From assembly GCA_036583965.1 (NCBI GenBank), contig JAZBQD010000014.1:44325490-44389489 (forward strand): a DNA stretch of 64,000 nt. The letters run 5' to 3'. Below, piece by piece: positions 24,806-36,220 of this stretch (its first letter is position 1; every line of letters begins with the position of its first letter). Both the position numbers and the translations under genes were made by a program. Source of the DNA: Prunella strophiata (lineage: Eukaryota > Chordata > Aves > Passeriformes > Prunellidae). The notes below the pieces were generated by a model, which was not told the DNA's origin, did no database searches, and saw only the letters and a list, made by a program, of their open reading frames with translations.

Positions 24806-26496
24806 GACAACTTAGTTAAGTTCTGTAACTTTTTAAATTCCACAAAGTTTTAAGATCAAGCATCTGCAAAGATAACTCTTACAGCAATTTCTAACCCTTA
24901 CAGGCTACAATTTTGGGAAAAATATACGAATGCATTTTATAACTTGAGATCAAAGAGGAAAACACCCTCATCCAAACAGACAATCATTTGAGACTCTGCA
25001 GTCTGGGGAGGCAGCCCCAGCTGGACTCCAGCCTAGGGAACTGATGTAGTCTAAAGTATGGCAGACCTGCAAAAACCTGAAGCAGTGAGAACACACACAG
25101 AGCCCACAGTCAGACATCACTGCACCGCCAGCTTCCTGTGGTATACTGCTGTGCCTGGTTGAGATGTGTGGTGTAGGAATGGCCTAAATACTTAATGTCT
25201 AAGCACTGACTAATATTCATAGAAAACAGATGGGATGGAGGAGATTCCAAATGCCTGAAGCTCTTTTTTGTCCTCATCCTGCTCCTGCATGGAGTATCTG
25301 GCAGCTGTACTCAAATGTTTTCATTTGTTTTGAATTAAACTTCTCTCTGTTCTTGTCCTACCCATTTCTTTTTTCATACTCTGCTTGTGACCCTGTCTAT
25401 GTTTTAACTATGAATCTGCTTGAGTAGGGAGGGCAACTTGGGCTTGGCTTATCACAGTATTTACCTGTAGGTCCAGGGAGATTTTTTTAAGCAGCACTTT
25501 CAATGCTAGATTAATCTGCTACCTTGTTCTACACTACAGCTTGCTACAGAAATCCTCTTAGAGGTCTTTAAAAAAAATTTTAACCATGGTTTAAAATAAA
25601 GAGATTTTTCTTTTAATATGATCTCTGAATGTAGCCGATGAGGTAAAAAACACTTCTCCAAATTGCTCTGGTTTGTGTAAACAAAATAACTCAACCCCTA
25701 ATAACTGTGTTCTTAAATTTTATGAGAATTGTGTAGCTCTTGGAGCTCCTTTTAAAAAAGTCTAGTCAATCTGAGCACATTTCATTAAGATCAGAAAGCA
25801 TTTCATTTAAAAGTATGACAGAAAAATGAAGGCAAAGTCTTTAAAAGACTCAAGCATGTGTTACACATATTTGTGAGAACTTGTGTATACACACACACTG
25901 AAGTACAACATATCTCAACGATGTAAAATAAAAAAGACTGACACCTATTCTCTGATCTGATTCATCACCCTTATTTAAATCTGATAAGTTTGATTCAATG
26001 TCATAAATGAGTATTTCTATTAATGTTTAGTAAGGCACAGAAGTTACCATAAAAAAGCCCTTCTGACCACTGCAATTTACGGTTGCTAGAACTAACATTA
26101 AAATGAAATTATTTAAAGAGAATTGCATGCCACTGAAGTATTGAAATTAATTTTCATTTTTTTTCCTTGAGGTATTATTTTAAACTGAAATCCAAACTAA
26201 GATCCATTTGTATACTATGACTTACTTCCTAATGTCCATTACAACTCCTTCAAGTCCCTCTAGTCCAGCCATTTCTTTCTCTGATTCAAAAAAATCAAGT
26301 TGGATCACCTTCTCCTCCTTAACTTTTTATTCTGAGTAAATGTTAATAACAAGTAGCTCAAAGCTGAAGAGGAATTCAATTTATTTTTATTAGCCTTCTA
26401 CAGGCTTCATCTGCTCGTACTAAATATGATGTTCTCCACTGCAGCCACATGGCCAGCAGTCCTGATAGTCTGAGAAATCTTGATTGCTCATCTCAG
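24806..26496. other. Non-coding stretch, nothing recognised
   Basis: AT-rich region between a CR1 copy and a possible terminal exon. No repeat family or gene was recognised. A branch-point-like TACTAAAT near 26419 and a pyrimidine stretch ending at CTGCAG (26444) give a second acceptor-like site upstream of the exon candidate, but the frame from there meets a stop. Confidence 0.5.
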
Positions 26497-26762
26497 TGCC
26501 AAGGGACTTGGATGAAGAGCAGATTCAGAAACTTGACAGAAAAACAATCAAGAGGTTTCCTGCTGTCTGGTTTCCTGCCCCACTCTCACTTTATGCCTCT
26601 CCAGTTAAGGAGACCACTACACCTGATTCAACTCTATATGATCTGGAATTGATTTATATACTGAAAAAGGCTGAGCAGCAAAATATGGATTTTTATAAGA
26701 AACTGGCTGGTCTCACTGAACAAAGGATGACTTTCTTGAGTTTAATGACCAAACTACAGTAG
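26497..26762 (+). CDS. Candidate plus-strand 3'-terminal exon or retrocopy tail, unknown protein
   Basis: I do not recognise the protein. An acceptor-like sequence, GATTGCTCATCTCAG, ends at 26496 or nearby, and an open frame then runs to a TAG at 26760-26762. The translation is protein-like: charged start (DLDEEQIQKLDRKTIKRF), a central FPAVWFPAPLSLYASPVK, and a helical amphipathic end (LIYILKKAEQQNMDFYKKLA, then LTEQRMTFLSLM). An AATAAA lies 6 bp after the stop, and a run of 19 A lies about 100 bp after it. That fits either a last exon or the 3' end of a processed retrocopy. About 88 codons open is not unusual by chance, so the case rests on the combination of signals. No upstream exon was located, and splice position and frame are inferred. 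Confidence 0.25.
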
Positions 26763-26768
26763 TGTTTA

Positions 26769-26774
26769 AATAAA
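26769..26774 (+). terminator. Polyadenylation signal AATAAA
   Basis: Canonical hexamer 6 bp after the stop codon of the candidate terminal exon. The 3' UTR would therefore be very short. The hexamer is common in AT-rich DNA, so alone it means little. Confidence 0.3.
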
Positions 26775-26862
26775 CTGGACACCAGGAAAGAACACCATTG
26801 TATTCATGTTGGACAGAAATCTTCAAAAATTTGAAAAAGGTCCAGCAAATTGAAATGGGGTT

Positions 26863-26881
26863 AAAAAAAAAAAAAAAAAAA
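26863..26881 (+). repeat. A19 run, possible poly(A) remnant
   Basis: Nineteen A in a row after GGGGTT, about 90 bp downstream of an AATAAA. It could be the tail of a processed retrocopy, although the distance from the hexamer is longer than the usual 10-30 bp. A microsatellite is the alternative. Confidence 0.5.
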
Positions 26882-29800
26882 GCCAGAACTGTGCCATTTC
26901 AGTACAAACAAGATAGCCCAACTTGCTCAGTTCTGAATGACTGAGGCAGGAGCTACTTTAAGACTGTCTTAGAGTTCAACCTCCAGAGGAATTCTTAGCC
27001 CACAGGGTTTTAATTCTTTTCTGGCTCAGAGGACAGAGGGCACTTTCTGGTGCTGGACTCCATCTGCTCTGGACTCCAGAACTGTGACAAAGCAAAATAC
27101 CACAGAGTGGGCTCCACCAGAGAGGACTTTTTTCCTGCTCATCACTAAATGTGCTTGATGAGCTTTCAGAGCCCGATAACATCAGCTAGGTTCACACATG
27201 CCTCTTCATCGGTACATGGCTCACATCACCAGTGAATCTGGATAGAAAAACCTGGACAATCTGTGTCCAGGTGAGGTGGCTCATGATTTGAGATGGCTTA
27301 ATGATTTCTACTCAGATTAAACCTGAAAAACATTCCAGTTGACACCACTGTCTTGAAGACATATTGTTGATCTCTGACTATCATGGATAATGCATAACAC
27401 CAGATGCCCTCCCATTAACCTTGTACTAAAAGAGCAATGAGCAAAAGCCAGACTTGTCTCTTCTTGTGCTTTAGAATGGCTTCACAAGGCCTGAGAGCTG
27501 TAAGAATGAAATGCAAGGGCAAGAAGAGATGCTAGTTTCATAATTACACAATGTTAAGGACTTCAGCAGAATTACTTCTGGTCTGGAGAAATGGGACTGA
27601 AAGATTCCTTACAACTTCTCTTAACTCAAATCTTTAAATATATGCTGTCCCTAACACATTCTGTTGTAGATCCCCTGCACCAACAGAATAGATGGAACAG
27701 AAGGACAATAAGAGAACTTTTTAAAAAGTGTTAATCACAAAACTTGCCATGCTGCACTAAATATCACTAAAACCAATCATCTGTTGGAGCACACTGGAAC
27801 TGTGCGGGTACTGTGAGTTCTGCATCTCAGTACAGCAAAGCCGGAGGGCAGTGATGCTACATCTGAGAGACAAGGCAGAAGGGAAGACTTGGTTTTGTGC
27901 CTAACCACACTTTCTTTCCAGGTTTCTGATTTAATGTATAGCGGTGGTACAAAAGCAGAAGAGAAGCAGCAAAAGTTCCACTCCTGGGCATATGATACAA
28001 GGTAACTTAATGTGCACAAACACATCAGAACAGGGATGGTATCTAGAAACCAAACTTCAGAGATAACTCTTCAGAAAAGTATTTAATCCTGGGATTAGTT
28101 TTAGAAAAATTAATTAGCTTTTCATAGAATGAAATCTATAACCATCAAAGGAGGGGGACTCTGGAACAACCTTCCAAAGAAGGAGCCATCAACTGTTCTT
28201 AAAAATTGAGAACTTTTTGAAAGAAGTTAAAGAATAGAATGTTTTCCTTATTCTACAATCCTGCATTTTAAAATAAAATTGTTATTAATAAAGCACTAGA
28301 AAACACCATGTTGAAGAAATTAATTCAGAAGTAAACAGGGAACAATTTGAGTACAGTTACATTTTATGTTTCTGGATTTTGATTACTGTAAGCTCTTACT
28401 TAGGCACCTGCAGTTTTCCAGATCACTGTGTCAAGCTCCATCCTCACCTCCTATTTGAGGGAGTACATGAAGGTGTTCACTTTAAGATCAGCTATCCATG
28501 TATCAAAGAGGAGAGGCCTGAGGACATTATTCATGTCAGAGTGAAAAGTAACACCACCATTCTTCAAATAATCACAATGAAAGATTAACCACAAGAACCT
28601 TGTGCCTTCCTGGAGTAAAACTGGCAGATGAGGCTCAAGAGGACTCAGGCAAACCTGCAAGCTTCACCTCTGGATCCTTTTGTAGAGAACTGTGGTGTGG
28701 GGGATCTGTGCAGGAAGCAAGCAAATGGGTGCAGAAATGTTCTCCTACATTTCAGAGCTATGGGTCGACATGGAGTTATGCTTTAAGACTTTCCTCTGTC
28801 CTCTTGCTTCTCCATCCTGGCTGCACAGCTCACAGGCAGCAATAGGACACACTTCTGGCATATGTTAATAAGGGGTAGACAGAGAGAAATAATATCTCTG
28901 AAAAAATTCCTACAAAATTTAGAATTAAGATTAACTGTTGATTAAAACAATAGAGTGGTATAAACATCTTTACTTTCAGCTGAATATTTTGGGTTGCTTT
29001 GTCAATATACTTGTGCAATGTAAGTGTATGGACGCAGTCAATCTGATGAAACACCTTCTAAGGAAGTAATTTATCTTAATTATAGCAAGCATGCAGGACA
29101 ACCTAACATAACATTAGAAAATTTATCTAGATTATATAGTAGGCCATGGCAAAGTAGTTAAGTGGTGGCTCATGAGTAGGAATTGTTAATTAATTGATTT
29201 AAAGCTATTCTTCTTCCATTAGTAAGCAAATTTTGGGCTAAAAAGAACCCCAATATTTGCAGTTAACCATTTCTTGGACAAGACAACAAAAGCTTTTCAG
29301 TGGTTTTACTGCTGGTCCCCTTAGACAAATAATTAATTTTCATTTCAACATCTTCACTTTTTAAAAATTATATCCAGATAATTTTAAAATGAAGTGCTGG
29401 AGAAGACAATGTCTAAGCATAGTGCATAAATCACATCCTGCACTCTTTCTGGGGAGAGAAAGAGCATTGTCTTGCTGAATATGAAATCAGCCCAAGTTCT
29501 ATTAACTATACATCAAAAGAAATTAAAAGAGCAAAAATTGTGATTCTCATCACAATCACAAGGGTATAAAGCCTTAAATATGTTCAGCATTAAGTTCTCA
29601 GCCTCATCATAAATAACTTATAAAAATCAACTGGCTTGCATTTTAAGTAGACTGATCTACACTTGCAAGAATGCTGTATATATTAAGAATATTATCTACA
29701 GAAATTAGCAGGAAAAACCTTAAAGCTACTCTTAAAGTTTTAATTTATTCCAGGCTATCAAAATATGAATAGCTGTAAAATTACCAATTGTTATCTAATT

Positions 29801-30080
29801 TAAGCTGTTTCTGAACTTTCAAAGAAAAAATATTCATCTATTTCTATTTTTAGGTTGCTTTTACTTTTATAATACATTTGAACCAGTAAGAAAATCTTAC
29901 TGGAATATAGGGAAGGATTTAGATGAAGCAATTTGCTTCACACTTTCTTACAGAGTTTGCTTTTAAGATATTCAGTTTAAAAAATGGCTGTGACTCTACA
30001 CCACACCACTCTCAACCTCAGCTATTGAGAATTCCTAGTTACATTTTTGATGTTAGATCAACATTAAGACAAATTTTCGT
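26882..30080. other. Non-coding stretch with one weak LINE remnant
   Basis: No gene supported. The stretch at 28150-28250 has weak similarity to the 3' part of CR1/L3-type elements and is listed separately. The rest is unassigned. Confidence 0.5.
28150..28250 (+). mobile_element. Possible ancient CR1/L3-like 3' remnant
   Basis: A segment with CTCTGGAACAACCTTCCAAA near 28159 followed by an A-rich continuation resembles the ORF2 C-terminal region of old CR1 or L3 LINEs (the W-N-x-L-P-region). Similarity is judged by eye over about 100 bp, and the element is heavily decayed if real. Confidence 0.3.
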
Positions 30081-30086
30081 TTTATT
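30081..30086 (-). terminator. Polyadenylation signal AATAAA, minus strand
   Basis: TTTATT on the plus strand, i.e. AATAAA on the minus strand, 3 bp after the TGA of the terminal exon candidate at 30090-30324. A stop this close to the signal is unusual but occurs in real genes. Confidence 0.35.
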
Positions 30087-30089
30087 CAC

Positions 30090-30324
30090 TCAAAAGTCAT
30101 ACACAAGCATGTCATATGGTTTGATAATAAAGAGGGCATTGACCTCATCATCTTTCAGGTCCTCTGGCAATTCCAGACCCATGGTGAGATTCCCAGAGTC
30201 ACTCACTTCAGTGACAGAGCACACCATGGGCCACATCTGTCTGCCAGCAGGCACCTGCAGGGTGTGGCCCCACAGCACATCTAACTGACTTGGCAACCTG
30301 CAAAACTGGGTATTTTTCCTCGGG
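30090..30324 (-). CDS. Candidate minus-strand 3'-terminal exon, unknown protein
   Basis: I do not recognise this protein. On the minus strand a nearly pure pyrimidine tract (13 T) ends in CAG at 30325, giving a strong splice acceptor. From there an open frame runs 235 nt to a TGA at 30092-30090, with AATAAA 3 bp further on. The frame starts with one base of a split codon. The translation, about 77 residues, looks globular: LDVLWGHTLQVPAGRQMWP at the start, then EVSDSGNLTMGLELPEDL, and a final DDEVNALFIIKPYDMLVYDF. It has no signal peptide or membrane segment. The length alone is no evidence, but acceptor, frame, protein-like composition and poly(A) signal agree. No other exon of the gene has been identified with confidence. 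It could be a decayed exon or coincidence. Confidence 0.3.
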
Positions 30325-32054
30325 CTGAAAAAAAAAAAAGTGACTAAGCAGAAGTTTTTTTAAATCCAACTACTCAGCATTCATTAATGAGAGGACATGA
30401 ATTGGATCAAATCAGTGAAATGACCACATCCTGAAATTTAACTGTCACTTTCAAACTTGCAATTCATCTTAGAAATCCCTCACCTCAGTCTGCTGCCCCA
30501 AACGACATCAATCACTTCTTCTCCTTATATTTTACTCAGTCATTATTTAGAAATTATTATGAGTAAATGAAAATTTTATTTATTGCTCTTTTGGTTTCCA
30601 TGAACATACACACCTAAGCCTTTGGTTTATATATTGTATCTGGTACATTCCAGCACAGACATTACTGCAGAAATGTCTCTGAATAATTAGGTGGAATTAG
30701 TGAGTGGGTTATATGTAACTGAGCTCAGCCAACTGAGCTGCAGACAGAAAGAAATACTGACAAAGATGTACAGAATATTCACAGAAAGAGTTCTGACATC
30801 TTCCAGTGCTGGAGAAAGTAATTAAAATCAAAGACACAGCTATCATCTATGCTACAGCAAGATGACTCCCAATGAAGGCTCCAAAAGCTGCTGTTCTGCA
30901 TGCAACAAAAACTATAATAGAGTTTCCCAAGCGTTATATTCCAAATAAAGAAGTTTCATAAACATGGAAAGAATGAAGCATTGCTATTCCCACATTAAAT
31001 TTTATGAACTTGAGTAAAACAAGAGCTTAGCATTTTTGATTTGTCCTTTATTGCAACCAAGAGCAGAGCCCACTCCTTGTATTTACTCCCCATGACAAAT
31101 CCCTCCCTCAGGAAGGAGGAAGGATTGCACTGCACAGCTACATGGCACCTACATCTACTGACTCAATTCACAGCATCAGACCACTGGGCAGGCAATGGGT
31201 CTCGTTCCACAACTGGCAACCTCTAGTGACCAGTCTCATTCTGCCATTTGCTCATTTGATATGAGAACCACTGCTGTCAATCACTTAAAGTGCCTCTTTC
31301 ATCAGAAGTTGTGTCTGAAATTTCATTTAATAGAAGTGAAAGGTTTTGGATGTGCACAAAAATCAGGCTAAGCAGTAGAAGGCCACAACAAATGGAAACT
31401 ATAGCATTAAATGTTTTCTTTCACCCCTGAAGAAAGACGTCTGGAGGTTTTTTTCTAAGTCTCATTATAACCTTCACTTTTTCACAGAATTTCATAAACA
31501 AATTATTAGTGGAAAATAATAACCTTTATATAGGGCTCAGTTATCCATACTTCTTTCAGGCTAAGAGAGAAAACAAACACGGAAAGTATAGAAATGAGCA
31601 GCATGCCTTTGCTTTTCTTTTTGTTTTCCTCTGTTAAGTCTCTGTTAAGAATAGTTGACAGTATAAGGAATTCTGTAATTCATGGTAAGATGCATGCCAG
31701 AACTAGGAAATCAAAGTCACCTATGAAGTTTCTGCAGGCACAGCAGAGATACAGTAAAAGAGAAAAACTCCTAAAGAGTCACCTTGAAAAGTACTAAGGT
31801 ACAGCACTCATCTCCACTGTGGGGAACAAAGAGGAAGCACATTATAGCATCTAAGTACACACTGTAGTACTTAAGAGTATGAAGTTTCTCTGAGAAAGCA
31901 CATATTTCTGGTTTTAAAATCTTTCATCTTCATACTTTCCCTGTTTGAGGTAGTTTTGACAGAATTTTCTAAACTCCCATTGGACTGAAAACAAGAACAT
32001 ATTATGAGTGCAGAGAGAAGTGTCATGAGAATGCTTTTCTGAGCATTTGAAGAG
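30325..32054. other. Non-coding stretch, nothing recognised
   Basis: No gene or recognised repeat. On the minus strand it would be intron of the putative gene ending at 30.1 kb. Confidence 0.5.
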
Positions 32055-32285
32055 AAAAACCATTTCAAAAAGAGATTAAACAAATTCCTGGTGGATCAGG
32101 TTAATCAGAGACTGCTGAACACCTACCAGCTGGCTCTGGATCAGGGATTCTCTGAGCAGCTGAAGGCTGGAAGGTAAAGCAAGGGAAGCATTTGTTGCTA
32201 GTGACTGTTCAAGCTAGGATGCTGGACTAGGTCTGGTCCACTATAGCTCTCCTCATGGCCTTGCATTATGCTTCCCAAAAAATAT
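32055..32285 (+). mobile_element. Ancient CR1/L3-like LINE 3' end
   Basis: Plus-strand segment with the features of an old CR1-group tail. TTTCAAAAAGAGATTAAACA lies near 32065, followed by a diverged interior, and it ends with a TGGACTAGGTCTGGTCCACT segment near 32223 and a CTCCTCATGG segment near 32250. This order matches the 3' UTR of L3/CR1 families rather than the younger bird CR1 copies elsewhere in the window. The identification is by eye and limits are approximate. Confidence 0.5.
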
Positions 32286-33784
32286 GAACTGTATCCACTT
32301 TCACCCAAAATACCCTGTGTGACAAGCTACTCCTTACTCAGACAGGTAAAGATGCTCTGTAGGAACAATGGCAGCAAAATAACCAACACTACCAGTTTTC
32401 TGAATACTACTAAATGCTTAATTGGATGAAGTCCTTGGCAAAGGGTCTTTACAGACCCTGGAAAATAAAGGTTCTCTTTTTTCTCAACAAAAGCCCATTT
32501 AAAAAAAATCTTCATGCTCTGGATTGTTACCAGGCTCTCAATGGACATCTGGTTGCTGTAGCCTATGCAGATCTTTCTAACTAGAAATAACAGGTATGAG
32601 TTATCTTATGCCAGATGTACTCAACTGTTTGGCATCTCCTTCTTTTAAGTGTTACCTCACTAATTACTAGATTCCAGGTGAAAATTAAGGTAGGTTTTTT
32701 TTATTTTTAAATGTGTCCCAAGTAGAGATTCAAAAAAGATGTTGGGGGAAGAGTGTTTCTGTCTTCTTAACATGTGATCCTAGATATAGCTTCACTGTAG
32801 CTCCTGCAGTATATGTAAGCACTACTTTCACACCCAAATGTGTCTGTATCTATTTCAATTTGGACTGGTTTACTTTATCTGACTCCATGTGTGAACATGC
32901 CTTTATTTTATAGAACATACAATGTCTACAAGGATTTTTCATTAGTTATTCCATAAGATTATAGCAAACAAGGCATTAAAAAAAATCAAACAAACAAAAA
33001 AATCCAAAATGCTAACCTCAAAATCACAAAGATGACCCTGCTCTGTAAATGTACCAGTAAGTAACAGAAGGTACACATCCTCTGAAGAAACTACCACAAA
33101 TATCAGGAATAGTAACCTCCTGATTTTGGCCTGTAGTTTTGGCTCAGAAGGTCCTGAGGAATTTGGCTGCATCCCAGTGCCTGTGATCACCTGCATATGG
33201 ACAGCTCTACTGCCCAGAACCTCCACAGCACCACATATGGCAGCTTGTCTCACTTCTGAAGCTGTGTTGTGGGTTGCAGCTGCTTGTGCAGGAGGAGAAC
33301 TCTTCTTGCCTATTTAGTGAATTAATCAATAAACTACAATTTCATACAGCACATGTGGAACCCGTGGGATGCTAATAATAGACTGAATTATAAATTTCTC
33401 TTTCTGGATTTTTTCATGCTTCTTACTACTAAAACCATGAAGAGCAAATACACAGTAGAGTATTATACATCATTGGTGTCAAATTATTAATTAGTAAAGT
33501 CTAACTTTTCCGATGGGAAAGCTGCCTGTAGATTTCAGAGCAGCTATGCAGGCTAGGAGGACAGGAAGAGAGGAGGGTAACACACTTTCCCTGTGTGTTG
33601 AAGCTGCCTAGTAAGAGGATGAAGAGCTTATGCTTAAGGATCAAAAGGGAGGATGATGTGCCCTGGCCCCAGCACTGCTGCTTGGGGTGCTTTGGGGTCT
33701 GAGGTGTTCTCACTAAAAGACTCCTGGAAAAGGGGACCAGAGGAGGCAGAGCAGAAAGAGAGGTTAGCTCTAGGATGAGCAGTT
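32286..33784. other. Non-coding stretch, several weak exon-like frames
   Basis: No gene supported. A minus-strand frame at 32942-33253 has a fairly protein-like first part but no consistent splice signals. The interval 33500-33780 is richer in GC than its surroundings. Confidence 0.4.
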
Positions 33785-33819
33785 GAGAGAGGAGGAGGAG
33801 GAAGAAAGAAGGAGAGAAA
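33785..33819. repeat. 35 bp polypurine tract
   Basis: All 35 bases are A or G, including (GGA)3. Such tracts can bind GAGA-type factors or form triplexes, and they occur in some promoters. It lies about 155 bp upstream of a TATA-like box. Confidence 0.85.
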
Positions 33820-33972
33820 CTCAGCAGGAATTGATGTACTGTTTTTTCTCCTGGCACCTTGGCTCTGCTGAGCATGTTTAAATGCCTACAGCAAGCTGTC
33901 TCAGCAGATTAAATTGAACTCCTGCACACACAGCGTGCTGGGAAGCATCAAGTGCTTCTCTGGTTAGGGTGG

Positions 33973-33983
33973 TATAAAAAGGG
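33973..33983 (+). promoter_or_regulatory. Candidate TATA promoter (TATAAAAAGGG)
   Basis: Good TATA box with a G-rich right flank. A start would be expected near 34003. Upstream lie a 35 bp polypurine tract and the AP-1-like half sites CTGAGCATG and CTCAGCAG. About 100 bp downstream of the expected start, an ATG at 34103 opens a short proline-rich frame that meets a good donor, CCCCAG|GTACTT, at 34124. The arrangement would fit a first exon, but no following exon was found, and the parts may be coincidental. Confidence 0.22.
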
Positions 33984-36033
33984 AAAAAAATCCCACCTGC
34001 TACCACTGGAACTTACACACCTTTGGCTTGCATAGCACCTTATTCTTTAGCCTCTAAGGAGACTGGTAACTAACAAGCATTTTTCTAACTCCAGCAGCAC
34101 AAATGCCCCCTTCTCCATCCCCAGGTACTTTTCAAACCCCAGGATGCTTCAAATCAGGGGAAAAAAAGGAAAAAATCAGGTCAGGAGTTCTAAAAGATAA
34201 ATGGCAGAACATTCTTATTTCCACTGCAATGTTCAGTTCTGGTAAAGACAAAGCATTTGAACTCGAGCAAATAGCAAAGCTATTATTTTTTATGGAATAG
34301 TAGTCGAACTGTATAACTAATTTTCCAGTAGTTTTCACTGTTTCCACTGGAATATAAAACCAGTAATGAAACAAAGTGCAGAATTAATTCTATAAATGCA
34401 GCCATGATCAATACCATGCTACATTACCATCACAAATGTAGTAATGCCTAAAAAGACAGTTTGGGATTTCCTTCTGTCTTAAGATAAAAAGCACTTATTT
34501 GTGCAGGTTAACATCCCAAATTTTCTTCATTTCCATGAAAAAATCCTGCATAACTCCCAGAGTATGATGCTGCTGCAGGCAAGAGATCAGAAGCTACTGA
34601 TCAGAAGACCAGGGTTAGCAATAGTAGCCAATGTGAAGAATCCTGAGCTACATGTAATTCATAAGCAGTTCAGGTACAGCTCCTAGGCTTGGCTTGCAGC
34701 CTCCATGGACAATGTGGTTGTCTGAAACCTTAGCTGTGGGAGGAAACCAGCACTGTGTTGTGTTGAGGCTACCATTGTCAGCTGATATTAAGCCCCCTGA
34801 ATCCCAGTGCAGAGAAGGAGAGGAGCTTAAATTTTTATGCTATTTCTTCCATTCATATTGAGCTTGTTTTGAAGTGTCTGATTCACAGCAAGATCTAATA
34901 ATCATAGAAAAGATTATTGTGTTACTTGGACAAATCAAAATTTGTACAAATATAATTCTGCATAACCAAATACCTGATCAATACCAATCAATGCTATCAG
35001 TAATTAATGTACTGCTCATTTGTGATATCAGATTAATAGAATCATTTAGGAATGAGAACACCCTGTCCTAAATCACTATGAGAAGATTGGCAAAGCTGTG
35101 ACTAAACAAGCATCACTGTATTCATCACAACAAAACTGCTCATTATGAGAGCTTCAAACCCTAGGTCAACCTAAATAATCTTCCAATCACTCCAAACAGA
35201 CCACCTTGATAATATGTGAGGTAATCTGGAGGTCTTGCTTTTCCTTGCATGTCTTCCCCTTTTCCATTCTAAAAGCTCTTCCTTCTCCATCACACTGAAA
35301 GACTGCAGAAGCAGCAGCTTGTAACCTTCTAGTGGTATAATTCCCATTAACCACATGTGAATATAGCAGAAAGAGTAACTTAAATTTAGTCCTAACAGGT
35401 TTTCTAAAAGAAGTTTAAAAAAAAAAAAAAAGTAAAACAAAGCAGAAATCCTTCTGATGCTTCTGTCCTATTTGGCAAGAGAAAGCTGTCTGCCAGTCTC
35501 CAGCTCAGAGCCCTTGGCTGTTTCCCGGCTGAGACTTCTCCCTAAGGATGTCCCTGAAATATTTTCATCAAAGAGTACAAGGGAACAGCATGCTCTGCCC
35601 CAGGAGGAAGACAAAGACTAGCCATATTTGTGACCACTCTGCAATCATTCCCTGCAGCTATGAAATCTCACTCATCCCCCACTAACAGCATTTTCAAAGG
35701 TGTCCAGTCTTTCAGACCTGGAAACTTAAATCAAGAACAAATTTAGGAAGAGTCTGACTCCAGCCCTACCATAACTGGCCATGTATTTTGGTCCATAAAA
35801 TAGTTCCACCTTCCCTGCAAAGCATAAACTAGAATCTGTCACACACTGGATACAAGGTCCTAAAATTTCTAAGCACTTTCTGATGATGGTGTCCTAACAT
35901 GTAAGCTCATTATTTTGCCTGTCTAATGAGTTAAAAGACTTCATTTTTTTCAGATGTCAGTGTTTTCCTCTGAGAAAATACAGCTTTAACTTTCCCCAAG
36001 TGTCTGCTGGGATATCAAAGTAAACAACATTAC
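33984..36033. other. Non-coding stretch, nothing firmly recognised
   Basis: A minus-strand acceptor-like site (GGTTTTATATTCCAG, exon side beginning near 34346) opens a long frame, but no good donor follows. A15 lies at 35417-35431. No repeat family was recognised. Confidence 0.4.
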
Positions 36034-36220
36034 CAGAACTAGATATGTACTGATTAATAACACAGTTTTTCATTTCTATCAATAAATCCAATGAAATTTT
36101 GTATTTAATTTCTAACACTATTTTCTGGTCAGTAACAACAAGTATGAAGTCTTGTGACACAAAAATGTCAAACTGGTGGCATTTATCTGACGTCAAGAGC
36201 AGCAGTAACACTTTTACAGT
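36034..36220 (-). CDS. Weak candidate internal exon, minus strand, 187 nt
   Basis: I do not recognise a family. A pyrimidine-rich stretch on the minus strand ends in CTAGCAG, after which the frame is open for 62 codons to a donor, TTCTG|GTAATG. The frame contains a leucine-rich start, then FDIFVSQDFILVVTDQKIVL and KISLDLLIEMKNCVINQY, alternating hydrophobic strands of the kind seen in PH-like or membrane-bound tail domains. Without the donor the frame would simply continue to a stop at 35957. The 187 nt length and a one-base overhang would make it a frame-changing exon. Chance is a serious alternative. Confidence 0.15.

Noticed and set aside
29923..30288. 121-codon plus-strand open frame
   Set aside because: It is the opposite-strand shadow of the minus-strand exon candidate at 30090-30324 and has less protein-like character.
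32942..33253. Minus-strand open frame with a plausible first half
   Set aside because: Several possible acceptors and donors exist, none consistent with one exon, and the second half is strongly hydrophobic by AT-rich composition.
33501..33875. 124-codon minus-strand open frame
   Set aside because: It runs through the polypurine tract, where the opposite strand is pyrimidine-rich and stop codons are rare.
34132..34346. Minus-strand frame after a good acceptor-like site at 34346
   Set aside because: No convincing donor lies in frame and no poly(A) signal follows the stop, so neither an internal nor a terminal exon fits.
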